A stretch of DNA of 64,000 bases from Elmis aenea (Eukaryota; Arthropoda; Insecta; Coleoptera; Elmidae): assembly GCA_947652605.1 (NCBI GenBank), contig CANTFG010000073.1, forward strand, positions 62,001 through 126,000. The letters are read 5' to 3'. Within the stretch, counting starts at the first letter, position 1. Every line of letters begins with the position of its first letter. Below, one piece after another: positions 47,784-61,034 of the stretch. Both the position numbers and the translations under genes were made by a program. Under the pieces are notes generated by a model that did no database searches, was not told the DNA's origin, and was given only the letters and a program-made list of their open reading frames with translations.

Positions 47784-50700
47784 CTACAGCAAATGGCTTC
47801 AAACTTCGTATACACATTAGTTATGAGCGATTTAAGGATTATTAGCCCCTAAATACGATTTTTAATTTTTCGCGAAAAATGGGAAAAGTACAAAGGCTAT
47901 AGTCTTTGCACTTTTTTCGACAAAAAAATCGATTTTCTTAAAACTACAGCAAATGGCTTTAAACTTCTTATACAAGTTAGTTATGAGCGAATTAAGGATT
48001 ATTAGCCCCTAAATATGATTTTTAATTTTTCGCGAAAAATGGGAAAAGTACAAAGGCTATAGTCTGCACTTTTTTCGACAAAAAAATCGATTTTCTTAAA
48101 ACTACAGCAAATGGCTTCAAACTTCTTATACACGTTGGTTATGAGCGAATTAAGGATTATTAGCCCCTAAATACGATTTTTAATTTTTCGCGAAAAATGG
48201 GAAAAGTACAAAGGCTATAGTCTTTGCACTTTTTTCGACAAAAAAATCGATTTTTTTAAAACTATAGCAAATGGCTTCAAACTTCTTAAACACGTTAGTT
48301 ACGAGCAAGTTAAGGATTATTAGCCCCTAAATACGATTTTTAATTTTTCGCGAAAAATGGGAAAAGTACAAAGGCTATAGTCTTTGCACTTTTTTCGACA
48401 AAAAAATCGATTTTCTTAAAACTACAGCAAATGGCTTTAAACTTCTTATACAAGTTAGTTATGAGCGAATTAAGGATTATTAGCCCCTAAATACGATTTT
48501 TAATTTTTCGCGAAAAATGGGAAAAGTACAAAGGCTATAGTCTGCACTTTTTTCGACAAAAAAATCGATTTTCTTAAAACTACAGCAAATGGCTTCAAAC
48601 TTCTTATAAAAGTTAGTTATGAGCGAATTAAGGATTATTAGCCCCTAAATAAGATTTTTAATTTTTCGCGAAAAATGGGAAAAGTACAAAGGCAGTCTTT
48701 GCACTTTTTTCGACAAAAAAATCGATTTTCTTAAAACTACAGCAAATGGCTTTAAACTTCGTACACACATTAGTTACGAGCGATTTAAGGATTATTAGCC
48801 CCTAAATACGATTTTTAATTTTTCGTGAAAAATGGGAAAAGTACAAAGGCTATAGTCTTTGCACTTTTTTCGACAAAAAAAATCGATTTTCTTAAAACTA
48901 CAGCAAATGGCTTCAAACTTCTTATACACATTAGTTATGAGCGAATTAAGGATTATTAGCCCCTAAATACGATTTTTAATTTTTCGTGAAAAATGGGAAA
49001 AGTACAAAGGCTATAGTCTTTGCACTTTTTTCGACAAAAAAATCGATTTTTTTAAAACTATAGCAAATGGCTTCAAACTTCTTAAACACGTTAGTTACGA
49101 GCAAGTTAAGGATTATTAGCCCCTAAATACGATTTTTAATTTTTCGCGAAAAATGGGAAAAGTACAAAGGCTATAGTCTGCACTTTTTTCGACAAAAAAA
49201 TCGATTTTCTTAAAACTACAGCAAATGGCTTCAAACTTCTTATACACGTTGGTTATGAGCGAATTAAGGATTATTAGCCCCTAAATACGATTTTTAATTT
49301 TTCGTGAAAAATGGGAAAAGTACAAAGGCTATAGTCTTTGCACTTTTTTCGACAAAAAAATCGATTTTTTTAAAACTATAGCAAATGGCTTCAAACTTCT
49401 TAAACACGTTAGTTACGAGCAAGTTAAGGATTATTAGCCCCTAAATACGATTTTTAATTTTTCGCGAAAAATGGGAAAAGTACAAAGGCTATAGTCTTTG
49501 CACTTTTTTCGACAAAAAAATCGATTTTCTTAAAACTACAGCAAATGGCTTTAAACTTCTTATACAAGTTAGTTATGAGCGAATTAAGGATTATTAGCCC
49601 CTAAATACGATTTTTAATTTTTCGCGAAAAATGGGAAAAGTACAAAGGCTATAGTCTGCACTTTTTTCGACAAAAAAATCGATTTTCTTAAAACTACAGC
49701 AAATGGCTTCAAACTTCTTATAAAAGTTAGTTATGAGCGAATTAAGGATTATTAGCCCCTAAATAAGATTTTTAATTTTTCGCGAAAAATGGGAAAAGTA
49801 CAAAGGCAGTCTTTGCACTTTTTTCGACAAAAAAATCGATTTTCTTAAAACTACAGCAAATGGCTTTAAACTTCGTACACACATTAGTTACGAGCGATTT
49901 AAGGATTATTAGCCCCTAAATACGATTTTTAATTTTTCGTGAAAAATGGGAAAAGTACAAAGGCTATAGTCTGCACTTTTTTCGACAAAAAAATCGATTT
50001 TTTTAAAACTATAGCAAATGGCTTCAAACTTCTTAAACACGTTAGTTACGAGCAAGTTAAGGATTATTAGCCCCTAAATACGATTTTTAATTTTTCGTGA
50101 AAAATGGGAAAAGTACAAAGGCTATAGTCTTTGCACTTTTTTCGACAAAAAAAATCGATTTTCTTAAAACTACAGCAAATGGCTTCAAACTTCTTATACA
50201 CATTAGTTATGAGCGAATTAAGGATTATTAGCCCCTAAATACGATTTTTAATTTTTCGTGAAAAATGGGAAAAGTACAAAGGCTATAGTCTTTGCACTTT
50301 TTTCGACAAAAAAATCGATTTTTTTAAAACTATAGCAAATGGCTTCAAACTTCTTAAACACGTTAGTTACGAGCAAGTTAAGGATTATTAGCCCCTAAAT
50401 ACGATTTTTAATTTTTCGCGAAAAATGGGAAAAGTACAAAGGCTATAGTCTTTGCACTTTTTTCGACAAAAAAATCGATTTTCTTAAAACTACAGCAAAT
50501 GGCTTTAAACTTCTTATACAAGTTAGTTATGAGCGAATTAAGGATTATTAGCCCCTAAATACGATTTTTAATTTTTCGCGAAAAATGGGAAAAGTACAAA
50601 GGCTATAGTCTTTGCACTTTTTTCGACAAAAAAATCGATTTTTTTAAAACTATAGCAAATGGCTTCAAACTTCTTAAACACGTTAGTTATGAGCAATTTA

Positions 50701-50816
50701 AGGATTATTAGCCCCTAAATACGACTTTTAATTTTTCGCGAAAAATGGGAAAAGTACAAAGGCTATATATAGTCTTTGCACTTTTTTCGACAAAAAAATC
50801 GATTTTCTTAAAACTA
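47784..50816 (-). repeat. sat160 array (R3)
   Basis: About 19 monomers with the same 1,114-bp super-period. The third monomer has ttttcgcgaaaaatggg near 48185 where R1 and R2 have ttttcgtgaaaaatggg, a change shared with R4 (61437). Confidence 0.95.
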
Positions 50817-50880
50817 CCCTCGGACCCTCGGACCCTCGGACCCTCGGACTCTCGGACTCTCGGACTCTTGGACCCTCGGT
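50817..50880 (+). repeat. 9-bp array (R4)
   Basis: Seven units, as in R1 to R3. Confidence 0.9.
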
Positions 50881-51488
50881 ACAGGCACATTCTGCATTTT
50901 TAACGTTATTGCAACGGAGATTCTTGTGTCTGCACTCGACCGTCATTGCAACGGAGAATGTGTTAGTATTTTTGCCCTACCGGCGAATCGTCGTGATCGG
51001 CCCGAGGGATACGCGATCGTTGGATCCGACTGCGAACCGCAAAAACATTTATTCGGATGATGAAGCCCGAGCGACTTCCGTACTTTTACCGTCATTGCAA
51101 CGGAGATTCATGTGCTTGCACTCGACCGTCATTGCAACGGAGAATGTGTCTAATTTTGCCCGTCATAGCAACGGAGAATGTGGCTGTACCTTTAACCGTC
51201 AATGCAACGGAGAATGGGCCTGCACGTTTACCAGTATTGCAACGGAGATTCTTGTGTCTGCATTCGACCGTCATTGCAACGGAGAATGTGTTTGTACTTT
51301 TGCCCGTCATTGCGACCGAGAATGTGCCTGTACCTTTGACCGTCATTGCAACGGGGAATTGGTCTGCATTTTTAACGTTATTGCAACGGAGATTCTTGTG
51401 TCTGCACTCGACCGTCATTGCAACGGAGAATGTGTTAGTATTTTTGCCCGTCATTGCGACCGAGAATGTGCTTGTACCTTTGACCGTC
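50881..51488 (+). repeat. min36, long form (R4)
   Basis: Matches R3, including gcaacggggaattgg near 51350. The embedded sat322 block is at about 50976-51076. Confidence 0.88.
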
Positions 51489-52026
51489 CTGTGGTATATG
51501 AAAGTAGTGGTTGTCAAACCCGGAGGCTGAAATTGAAGCCCGAAGGCTGATTAACCCTAAGGTTGTTTTTAGAGCAGTGCACAGTGCCTAATACTCAAGA
51601 CAATAATTTACCCGCAGGTATTATATATTGGCGTCACTAAAGCGACGGAGTGTATAGGAGCTGAACTCCTGTGGTATGTAAAGGTATATCAAGCCCGAAG
51701 GCTGAAATTTATGCCCGAAGGCTGTTAACCCGGAGGTTACTTAAGGTATCGGGGTCTCGCCTCGCGACAAGACGAATCCCCGAGCTAAGGGCTGTGTCTC
51801 AACAGATGCAGCGTGGAAACTGCACTACCGAGTTCCACACCCTGCCAGAACGTAAGTCAGTAGTATTGGCGTCACTAATTATATGACGAAGCAATTGGCT
51901 ACCTTATGCTGGAGCAAGCTCCTGTGGTATATGAAAGTAGTGGTTGTCAAGCCCGGAGGCTGAAACTGAAGCCCGAAGGCTGATTAACCCTAAGGTTGTT
52001 TTTAGAGCAACGCACAGTGCCTAATA
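51489..52026 (-). repeat. Module A (R4)
   Basis: Same as R1 and R3. The 35-bp stem-loop is at 51749-51783. Confidence 0.88.
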
Positions 52027-52380
52027 TTCGGATGATGTAGCCCGCATTTTGGGGGCCGTCAAGTCGAAACTTGGCGGACAGCCGCGGGCACGTTGTGGTG
52101 TTAACAAAAATTGTCGTATGCTTTCGGATACGCCAAGGAGAGACTGGACTCCGCCGAACGATCGGGAATTTTCGTCGCCTCGCAATATGCGAAACACGCA
52201 CTTATTCCGCTGTGACGCGGGAAAAATCCGTAATCGAAACGGAGACGGTCGCTCCAGGTACCGCGGTACTATAGACAACTTTACGGCCTAACATGCGCTC
52301 AGTCGTCCGCGGACGACGAACGAATTTTTCGCCGGGTCGCCGCGGTGAGGTGTTCATGTGTCTGCATCTACCGCCGAACC
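52027..52380 (+). repeat. div354 (R4)
   Basis: The CCGCGG palindromes are at 52258-52269 and 52302-52317. It is followed by a 518-type sat322 unit, as in R1 and L1. Confidence 0.75.
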
Positions 52381-55300
52381 GTCGTGATCGGCCCGAGGGA
52401 TACGCGATCGTTGGATCCGACTGCGAACCGCAAAAACATTTATTCGGATGATGAAGCCCGAGCGACTTCCGTACTTTTACCGTCATTGCAACGGAGATTC
52501 ATGTGCTTGCACTCGACCGTCATTGCAACGGAGAATGTGTTAGTGGTATTCATGTGTCCGCACCTACCGGCAATCCGTCGTGATCGGCCCGAGGGATACG
52601 CGATCGTTGGATCCGACTGCAAACCGCAAAAACATTTATTCGGATGATGACGCCCGAGCGACCTCGGTATTTTAAAGGAACTTTTTCGGACGGCCGTGGA
52701 TGATTACCAAAGAGTTCTCAAATTTTGCTTCTTAGACGTAGTCGGATGCGCTATTCTTTTAGCTACATGTCGAACACCGGATAAAAATTTTCTCACCGCA
52801 ATTAACGGAGTTATGAATATTTTTGTAGACCGAGATGTTTTTATCGCCGGGTCGCCGAGACGTTGTGGTATTCATGTGTCCGCACCTACCGGCGATTCGT
52901 CGTGATCGCCCCGAGGGATACGCGATCGTTGGATCCGACTGCGAACCGCAAAAACATTTATTCGGATGATGACGCCCGAGCGACCTCGGTATTTTAAAGG
53001 AACTTTTTCGGACGGCCGTGGATGATTACCAAAAAGTTCTCAAATTTTGCTTCTTAGACGTAGTCGGATGCGCTATTCTTTTAGCTACATGTCGAACACC
53101 GGATAAAAATTTTCTCACCGCAATTAACGGAGTTATGAATATTTTTGTAGACCGAGATGTTTTTATCGCCGGGTCGCCGAGACGTTGTGGTATTCATGTG
53201 TCCGCACCTACCGGCGATTCGTCGTGATCGGCCCGAGGGATACGCGATCTTTGGATCCGACTGCGAACCGCAAAAACATTTATTCGGATGTTGAAGCCCG
53301 AGCGACTTCCGTACTTTTACCGTCATTGCAACGGAGATTCATGTGCTTGCACTCGACCGTCATTGCAACGGAGAATGTGTTAGTGGTATTCATGTGTCCG
53401 CACCTACCGGCAATCCGTCGTGATCGGCCCGAGGGATACGCGATCGTTGGATCCGACTGCGAACCGCAAAAACATTTATTCGGATGATGACGCCCGAGCG
53501 ACCTCGGTATTTTAAAGGAACTTTTTCGGACGGCCGTGGATGATTACCAAAAAGTTCTCAAATTTTGCTTCTTAGACGTAGTCGGATGCGCTATTCTTTT
53601 AGCTACATGTCGAACACCGGATAAAAATTTTCTCACCGCAATTAACGGAGTTATGAATATTTTTGTAGACCGAGATGTTTTTATCGCCGGGTCGCCGAGA
53701 CGTTGTGGTATTCATGTGTCCGCACCTACCGGCGATTCGTCGTGATCGGCTCGAGGGATACGCGATCGTTGGATCCGACTGCGAACCGCAAAAACATTTA
53801 TTCGGATGATGAAGCCCGAGCGACTTCCGTACTTTTACCGTCATTGCAACGGAGATTCATGTGCTTGCACTCGACCGTCATTGCAACGGAGAATGTGTTA
53901 GTGGTATTCATGTGTCCGCACCTACCGGCAATCCGTCGTGATCGGCCCGAGGGATACGCGATCGTTGGATCCGACTGCGAACCGCAAAAACATTTATTCG
54001 GATGATGACGCCCGAGCGACCTCGGTATTTTAAAGGAACTTTTTCGGACGGCCGTGGATGATTACCAAAAAGTTCTCAAATTTTGCTTCTTAGACGTAGT
54101 CGGATGCGCTATTCTTTTAGCTACATGTCGAACACCGGATAAAAATTTTCTCACCGCAATTAACGGAGTTATGAATATTTTTGTAGACCGAGATGTTTTT
54201 ATCGCCGGGTCGCCGAGACGTTGTGGTATTCATGTGTCCGCACCTACCGGCGATTCGTCGTGATCGGCCCAAGGGATACGCGATCTTTGGATCCGACTGC
54301 GAACCGCAAAAACATTTATTCGGATGTTGAAGCCCGAGCGACTTCCGTACTTTTACCGTCATTGCAACGGAGATTCATGTGCTTGCACTCGACCGTCATT
54401 GCAACGGAGAATGTGTTAGTGGTATTCATGTGTCCGCACCTACCGGCAATCCGTCGTGATTGGCCCGAGGGATACGCGATCGTTGGATCCGACTGCAAAC
54501 CGCAAAAACATTTATTCGGATGATGACGCCCGAGCGACCTCGGTATTTTAAAGGAACTTTTTCGGACGGCCGTGGATGATTACCAAAGAGTTCTCAAATT
54601 TTGCTTCTTAGACGTAGTCGCATGCGCTATTCTTTTAGCTACATGTCGAACACCGGATAAAAATTTTCTCACCGCAATTAACGGAGTTATGAATATTTTT
54701 GTAGACCGAGATGTTTTTATCGCCGGGTCGCCGAGACGTTGTGGTATTCATGTGTCCGCACCTACCGGCGATTCGTCGTGATCGCCCCGAGGGATACGCG
54801 ATCGTTGGATCCGACTGCGAACCGCAAAAACATTTATTCGGATGATGACGCCCGAGCGACCTCGGTATTTTAAAGGAACTTTTTCGGACGGCCGTGGATG
54901 ATTACCAAAGAGTTCTCAAATTTTGCTTCTTAGACGTAGTCGGATGCGCTATTCTTTTAGCTACATGTCGAACACCGGATAAAAATTTTCTCACCGCAAT
55001 TAACGGAGTTATGAATATTTTTGTAGACCGAGATGTTTTTATCGCCGGGTCGCCGAGACGTTGTGGTATTCATGTGTCCGCACCTACCGGCGATTCGTCG
55101 TGATCGGCCCGAGGGATACGCGATCGTTGGATCCGACTGCGAACCGCAAAAACATTTATTCGGATGATGAAGCCCGAGCGACTTCCGTACTTTTACCGTC
55201 ATTGCAACGGAGATTCATGTGCTTGCACTCGACCGTCATTGCAACGGAGAATGTGTTAGTGGTATTCATGTGTCCGCACCTACCGGCAATCCGTCGTGAT

Positions 55301-55745
55301 CGGCCCGAGGGATACGCGATCGTTGGATCCGACTGCAAACCGCAAAAACATTTATTCGGATGATGACGCCCGAGCGACCTCGGTATTTTAAAGGAACTTT
55401 TTCGGACGGCCGTGGATGATTACCAAAGAGTTCTCAAATTTTGCTTCTTAGACGTAGTCGGATGCGCTATTCTTTTAGCTACATGTCGAACACCGGATAA
55501 AAATTTTCTCACCGCAATTAACGGAGTTATGAATATTTTTGTAGACCGAGATGTTTTTATCGCCGGGTCGCCGAGACGTTGTGGTATTCATGTGTCCGCA
55601 CCTACCGGCGATTCGTCGTGATCGGCCCGAGGGATACGCGATCGTTGGATCCGACTGCGAACCGCAAAAACATTTATTCGGATGATGACGCCCGAGCGAC
55701 CTCGGTATTTTAAAGGAACTTTTTCGGACGGCCGTGGTTGATTAC
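52381..55745 (+). repeat. sat322 array (R4)
   Basis: Landmarks are at 52696, 53018, 53536, 54054, 54572 and 54894, then 55412 and the CT junction at 55734 (322, 518, 518, 518, 322, 518, 322). It carries the gtcgcatgcgc unit at 54572 and the gatcggctcgaggg variant near 53745. This is consistent with R3 after loss of four to five units. Confidence 0.92.
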
Positions 55746-55746
55746 C

Positions 55747-58700
55747 TTCATCTCCTTCATCTCCTCCTTCATCTCCTCCATCATCTCCTCCTTCATCTCC
55801 TCCTTCATCTCCTCCTTCATCTGCTCCTTCATCTGCTCCTTCATCTGCTCCTTCATCTGCTTCTTCATATCCTCCTTCATCTACTTCATCTCCTCCTTCA
55901 TCTCCTCCTTCATCTCCTCCTTCATCTCCTCCTTCATCTCCTCCTTCATCTCCTCCTTCATCTCCTTCTTCATCTCCTCCTTCATCTCCTCCTTCATCTC
56001 CTGCTTCATCTCCTCCTTCATCTCCTCCTTCATCTCCTCCTTCGTCTCCTCCTTCATCTCCTCCTTCATCTCCTCCTTCATCTCCTCCTTCACCTCCTCC
56101 TTCATCTCCTACTTCATCTCCTCCTTCATCTCCTCCTTCATCTCCTCCTTCATCTCCTACTTCATCTCCTTTTTCATTTCCTCCTTCATCTCCTCCTTCA
56201 TCTCCTCCTTCATCTCCTCCTTCATCTCCTCCTTCATCTCTCCCTTCATCTCCTCCTTCATCTCCATCTCCTCCTTCATCTCCTCCATCTCCTTCTTCAT
56301 CTCCTCCTTCATCTCCTCCTTCATCTCCTCCTTCATCTTCTCCTTCATCTCCTCCTTAATCTCCTCCTTCATCTCCTCCTTCATCTCCTCCTTCATCTTC
56401 TCCTTCATCTCCTCCGTCATCTCCTCCATCATCTCCTCCTTCATCTTCTCCTTCATCTCCTCCTTCATCTCCTCCTTCATCTCTCCCTTCATCTCCTCCT
56501 TCATCTCCTCCTTCATCTCCTCCTTCATCTCCTCCTTCATCTCCTCCTTCATCTCCTCCTTCATCTCCTCCTTAATCTCCTCCTTCATCTCCTCCTTCAT
56601 CTCCTCCTTCATCTCTTCCTTCATCTCCTCCTTCATCTACTCCTTCATCTCCTCCTTCATCTCCTCCTTCATCTCCTCCTTCATCTCCTCCTTCATCTCC
56701 TCCTTCATCTCCTCCTTCATCTCCTCCTTGATCTCCTCCTTCATCTCCTCCTTGATCTCCTCCTTCATCTCCTCCTTCATCTCCTCCTTCATCTCCTCCT
56801 TCATCTCCTCCTTCATCTCCTCCTTCATCTCCTCCTTCATCTCCTCCTTCATCTCCTCCTTTATCTCCTCCTTCATCTCCTCCTTCATCTCCTCCTTCAT
56901 CTCCTTCTTCATCTCCTCCTTCTTCTCCTCCTTCATCTCCTCCTTCATCTTCTCCTTCATCTCCTCCGTCATCTCCTCCATCATCTCCTCCTTCATCTCC
57001 TCCTTCATCTCCTCCTTCACCTCCTCCTTCATCTCCTACTTCATCTCCTCCTTCATCTCCTCCTTCATCTCCTCCTTCATCTCCTACTTCATCTCCTTTT
57101 TCATTTCCTCCTTCATCTCCTCCTTCATCTCCTCCTTCATCTCCTCCTTCATCTCCTCCTTCATCTCTCCCTTCATCTCCTCCTTCATCTCCATCTCCTC
57201 CTTCATCTCCTCCATCTCCTTCTTCATCTCCTCCTTCATCTCCTCCTTCATCTCCTCCTTCATCTCCTCCTTGATCTCCTCCTTCATCTCCTCCTTCATC
57301 TCCTCCTTCATCTCCTCCTTCATCTCCTCCTTCATCTCCTCCTTCATCTCCTCCTTCATCTCCTCCTTTATCTCCTCCTTCATCTCCTCCTTCATCTCCT
57401 CCTTCATCTCCTTCTTCATCTCCTCCTTCTTCTCCTCCTTCATCTCCTCCTTCATCTTCTCCTTCATCTCCTCCGTCATCTCCTCCATCATCTCCTCCTT
57501 CATCTCCATCTCCTCCATCATCTCCTCTTTCATCTCCTCCTTCATCTCCTCCTTCATCTCCTCCTTCATCTCCTCCTTCATCTCCTCCTTCATCTCCTCC
57601 TTCATCTCCTCCTTCATCTCCTCCTTCATCTCCTCCTTCATCTTCTCCTTTATCTCCTCCTTCATCTCCTCCTTCATCTCCTCCTTTATCTCCTCATTCA
57701 CCTCCTCCTTCATCTCCTCCTTCATCTCCTCCTTCATCTCCTCCTTCATCTCCTCCTTCATCTCCTCCTTCATCTCCTCCTTCATCTCCTCCTTCATCTC
57801 CTCCTTCATCTCCTCCTTCATCTCCTCCTTCATCTCCTCCTTCATCTCCTCCTTCATCTCCTCCTAAATCTCCTCCTTCATCTCCTCCTTCATCTCCTCC
57901 TTCATCTCCTCCTTCATCTCCTCCTTCATCTCCTCCTTCATCTCCTCCTTCATCTCCTCCTTCATCTCCTTCTTCATCTCCTCCTTCATCTCCTCCTTCA
58001 TCTCCTCCTTCATCTCCTCCTTCATCTCCTCCTTCATCTCCTCCTTCATCTTCTCCTTCATCTCCTCCGTCATCTCCTCCATCATCTCCTCCTTCATCTT
58101 CTCCTTCATCTCCTCCTTCATCTCCTCCTTCATCTCTCCCTTCATCTCCTCCTTCATCTCCTCCTTCATCTCCTCCTTCATCTTTTCCTTCATCTCCTCC
58201 TTCATCTCCTCCTTCATCTCCTCCTTCATCTCCTCCTTCATCTCCTCCTTCATCTCCTCCTTCATCTCCTCCTTCATCTCCTCCTTCATCTCCTCCTTCA
58301 TCTCCTCCTTCATCTCCTTCTTCATCTCCTCCTTCTTCTCCTCCTTCATCTCCTCCTTCATCTTCTCCTTCATCTCCTCCGTCATCTCCTCCATCATCTC
58401 CTCCTTCATCTCCATCTCCTCCATCATCTCCTCTTTCATCTCCTCCTTCATCTCCTCCTTCATCTCCTCCTTCATCTCTTCCTTCATCTCCTCCTTCATC
58501 TCCTCCTTCATCTCCTCCTTCATCTTCTCCTTCATCTCCTCCGTCATCTCCTCCATCATCTCCTCCTTCATCTCCATCTCCTCCTTCATCTCCTCCTTCA
58601 TCTCCTCCTTCATCTCCTCCTTCATCTCCTCCTTCATCTCCTCCTTCATCTCCTCCTTCATCTCCTCCTTCATCTCCTCCTTCATCTCCTCCTTCATCTC

Positions 58701-61034
58701 CTCCTTCATCTCCTCCTTCATCTCCTCCTTCATCTCCTCCTTCATCTCCTCCTTCATCTCCTCCTTCATCTCCTCCTTCATCTCCTCCTTCATCTCCTCC
58801 TTAATCTCCTCCTTCATCTCCTCCTTAATCTCCTCCTTCATCTCCTCCTTCATCTCTTCCTTCATCTCTTCCTTCATCTCCTCCTTCATCTCCTGCTTCT
58901 TCTCCTGCTTTATCTCCTGCTTCATCTCCTGCTTCATCTCCTGCTTCATCTCCTCCTTCATCTCCTCCTTCATCTCCTCCTTCATCTCCTCCTTCATCTC
59001 CTCCTTTATCTCTTCCTTCATCTCCTCCTTCATCTCCTCCTTCATCTTTTCCTTCATCTCCTCCGTCATCTCCTCCATCATCTCCTCCTTCATCTCCATT
59101 TCCTCCTTCATCTCCTCCTTCATCTCCTCCTTGATCTCCTCCTTCATCTCCTCCTTCATCTCCTCCTTCATCTCCTCCTTCATCTCCTCCTTCATCTCCT
59201 CCTTTATCTCCTCCTTCATCTCCTTCATCTCCTCCTTCATCTCCTCCTTCATCTCCTCCTTCATCTCCTTCATCTCCTCCTTCTTCTCCTCCTTCATCTC
59301 CTCCTTTATCTCCTCCTTCATCTCCTCCATCTCCTCCATCTCCTCCTTCATCTCCTCCTTCATCTCTTCCTTCATCTCCTCCTTGATCATCTCCTTCATC
59401 TCCTCCTTCATCTCCTCCTTCATCTCCTCCTTCATCTCCTCCTTCATCTCCTCCTTCATCTTCTCCTTCATCTCCTCCTTTATCTCTTCGTTCATCTCTC
59501 CCTTCATCTCCTGCTTCTTCTCCTGCTTTATCTCCTGCTTCATCTCCTGCTTTATCTCCTGCTTCATCTACTCCTTCATCTCCTCCTTCATCTCCTCCTT
59601 CATCTCCTCCTTCATCTCCTCCCTTATCTCCTCCTTTATCTCCTCCTTCATCTCCTCCTTCATCTCCTCCTTCATCTCCTCCTTCATCTCCTCCTTCATC
59701 TCCTCCTTCATCTCCTTCTTCATCTCCTGCTTCTTCTCCTCCTTCATCTCCTCCTTCATCTTCTCCTTCATCTCCTCCGTCATCTCCTCCATCATCTCCT
59801 CCTTCATCTCCATCTCCTCCATCATCTCCTCTTTCATCTCCTCCTTCATCTCCTCCTTCATCTCCTCCTTCATCTCCTCCTTCATCTCCTCCTTCATCTC
59901 CTCCTTCATCTCCTCCTTCATCTCCTCCTTCATCTTCTCCTTCATCTCCTCCGTCATCTCCTCCATCATCTCCTCCTTCATCTCCATCTCCTCCTTCATC
60001 TCCTCCTTCATCTCCTCCTTCATCTCCTCCTTCATCTCCTCCTTCATCTCCTCCTTCATCTCCTCCTTCATCTCCTCCTTCATCTCCTCCTTCATCTCCT
60101 CCTTCATCTCCTCCTTCATCTCCTCCTTCATCTCCTCCTTCATCTCCTCCTTCATCTCCTCCTTCATCTCCTCCTTCATCTCCTCCTTCATCTCCTCCTT
60201 CATCTCCTCCTTCATCTCCTCCTTAATCTCCTCCTTCATCTCCTCCTTCATCTCCTTCTTCATCTCCTCCTTCATCTCCTCCTTCATCTCCTCCATCATC
60301 TCTTCCTTCATCTCCTCCTTCATCTCCTCCTTCATCTCCTGCTTCTTCTCCTGCTTTATCTCTTCCTTCATCTCCTCCTTCATCTTCTCCTTCATCTCCT
60401 CATTTATCTCTTCGTTCATCTCTCCCTTCATCTCCTGCTTCTTCTCCTGCTTTATCTCCTGCTTCATCTCCTGCTTTATCTCCTGCTTCATCTACTCCTT
60501 CATCTCCTCCTTCATCTCCTCCTTCATCTCCTCCTTCATCTCCTCCTTCATCTTCTCCTTCATCTCCTCCGTCATCTCCTCCATCATCTCCTCCTTCATC
60601 TCCATCTCCTCCTTCATCTCCTCCTTCATCTCCTCCTTCATCTCCTCCTTCATCTCCTCCTTCATCTCCTCCTTCATCTCCTCCTTCATCTCCTCCTTCA
60701 TCTCCTCCTTCATCTCCTCCTTCATCTCCTGCTTCATCTCCTCCTTCATCTCCTCCTTCATCTCTTCTTTCATCTCCTCCTTCATCTCCTCCTTCATCTC
60801 CTCCTTCATCTCCTCCTTCATCTCCTTCTTCATCTCCTCCTTCATCTCCTCCTTCATGTCCTCCTTCATCTCCTCCTTCATCTTCTCCTTCATCTCCTTC
60901 TTCATCTACTCCTTCATCTCCTCCTTCATCTCCTCCTTCATCTCCTCCTTCATCTCCTTCATCTCCTCCTTCGTCTTTTCCTTCTTCTTCTCCTTCATCT
61001 CCTCCTTCATCTCGACCTTCTTCTTCATCTCCTT
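55747..61034 (+). repeat. 12-bp CT-rich array (R4), 5.3 kb
   Basis: Almost the same as R3. It lacks one 12-bp unit near 57230 and has extra units elsewhere, and has a private tttatctcc near 59201. It holds the longest open frame in the window (1,789 codons, GTG start). Confidence 0.95.

Larger units (their letters stand above)
36061..50816 (+). repeat. HOR unit R3 (14.8 kb)
   Basis: The longest complete unit. Its excess length over R1 comes from the sat322 array (4.9 kb against 2.3 kb) and the CT array (5.3 kb against 4.2 kb). The min36, module A, div354 and sat160 parts are almost unchanged in length. Confidence 0.9.
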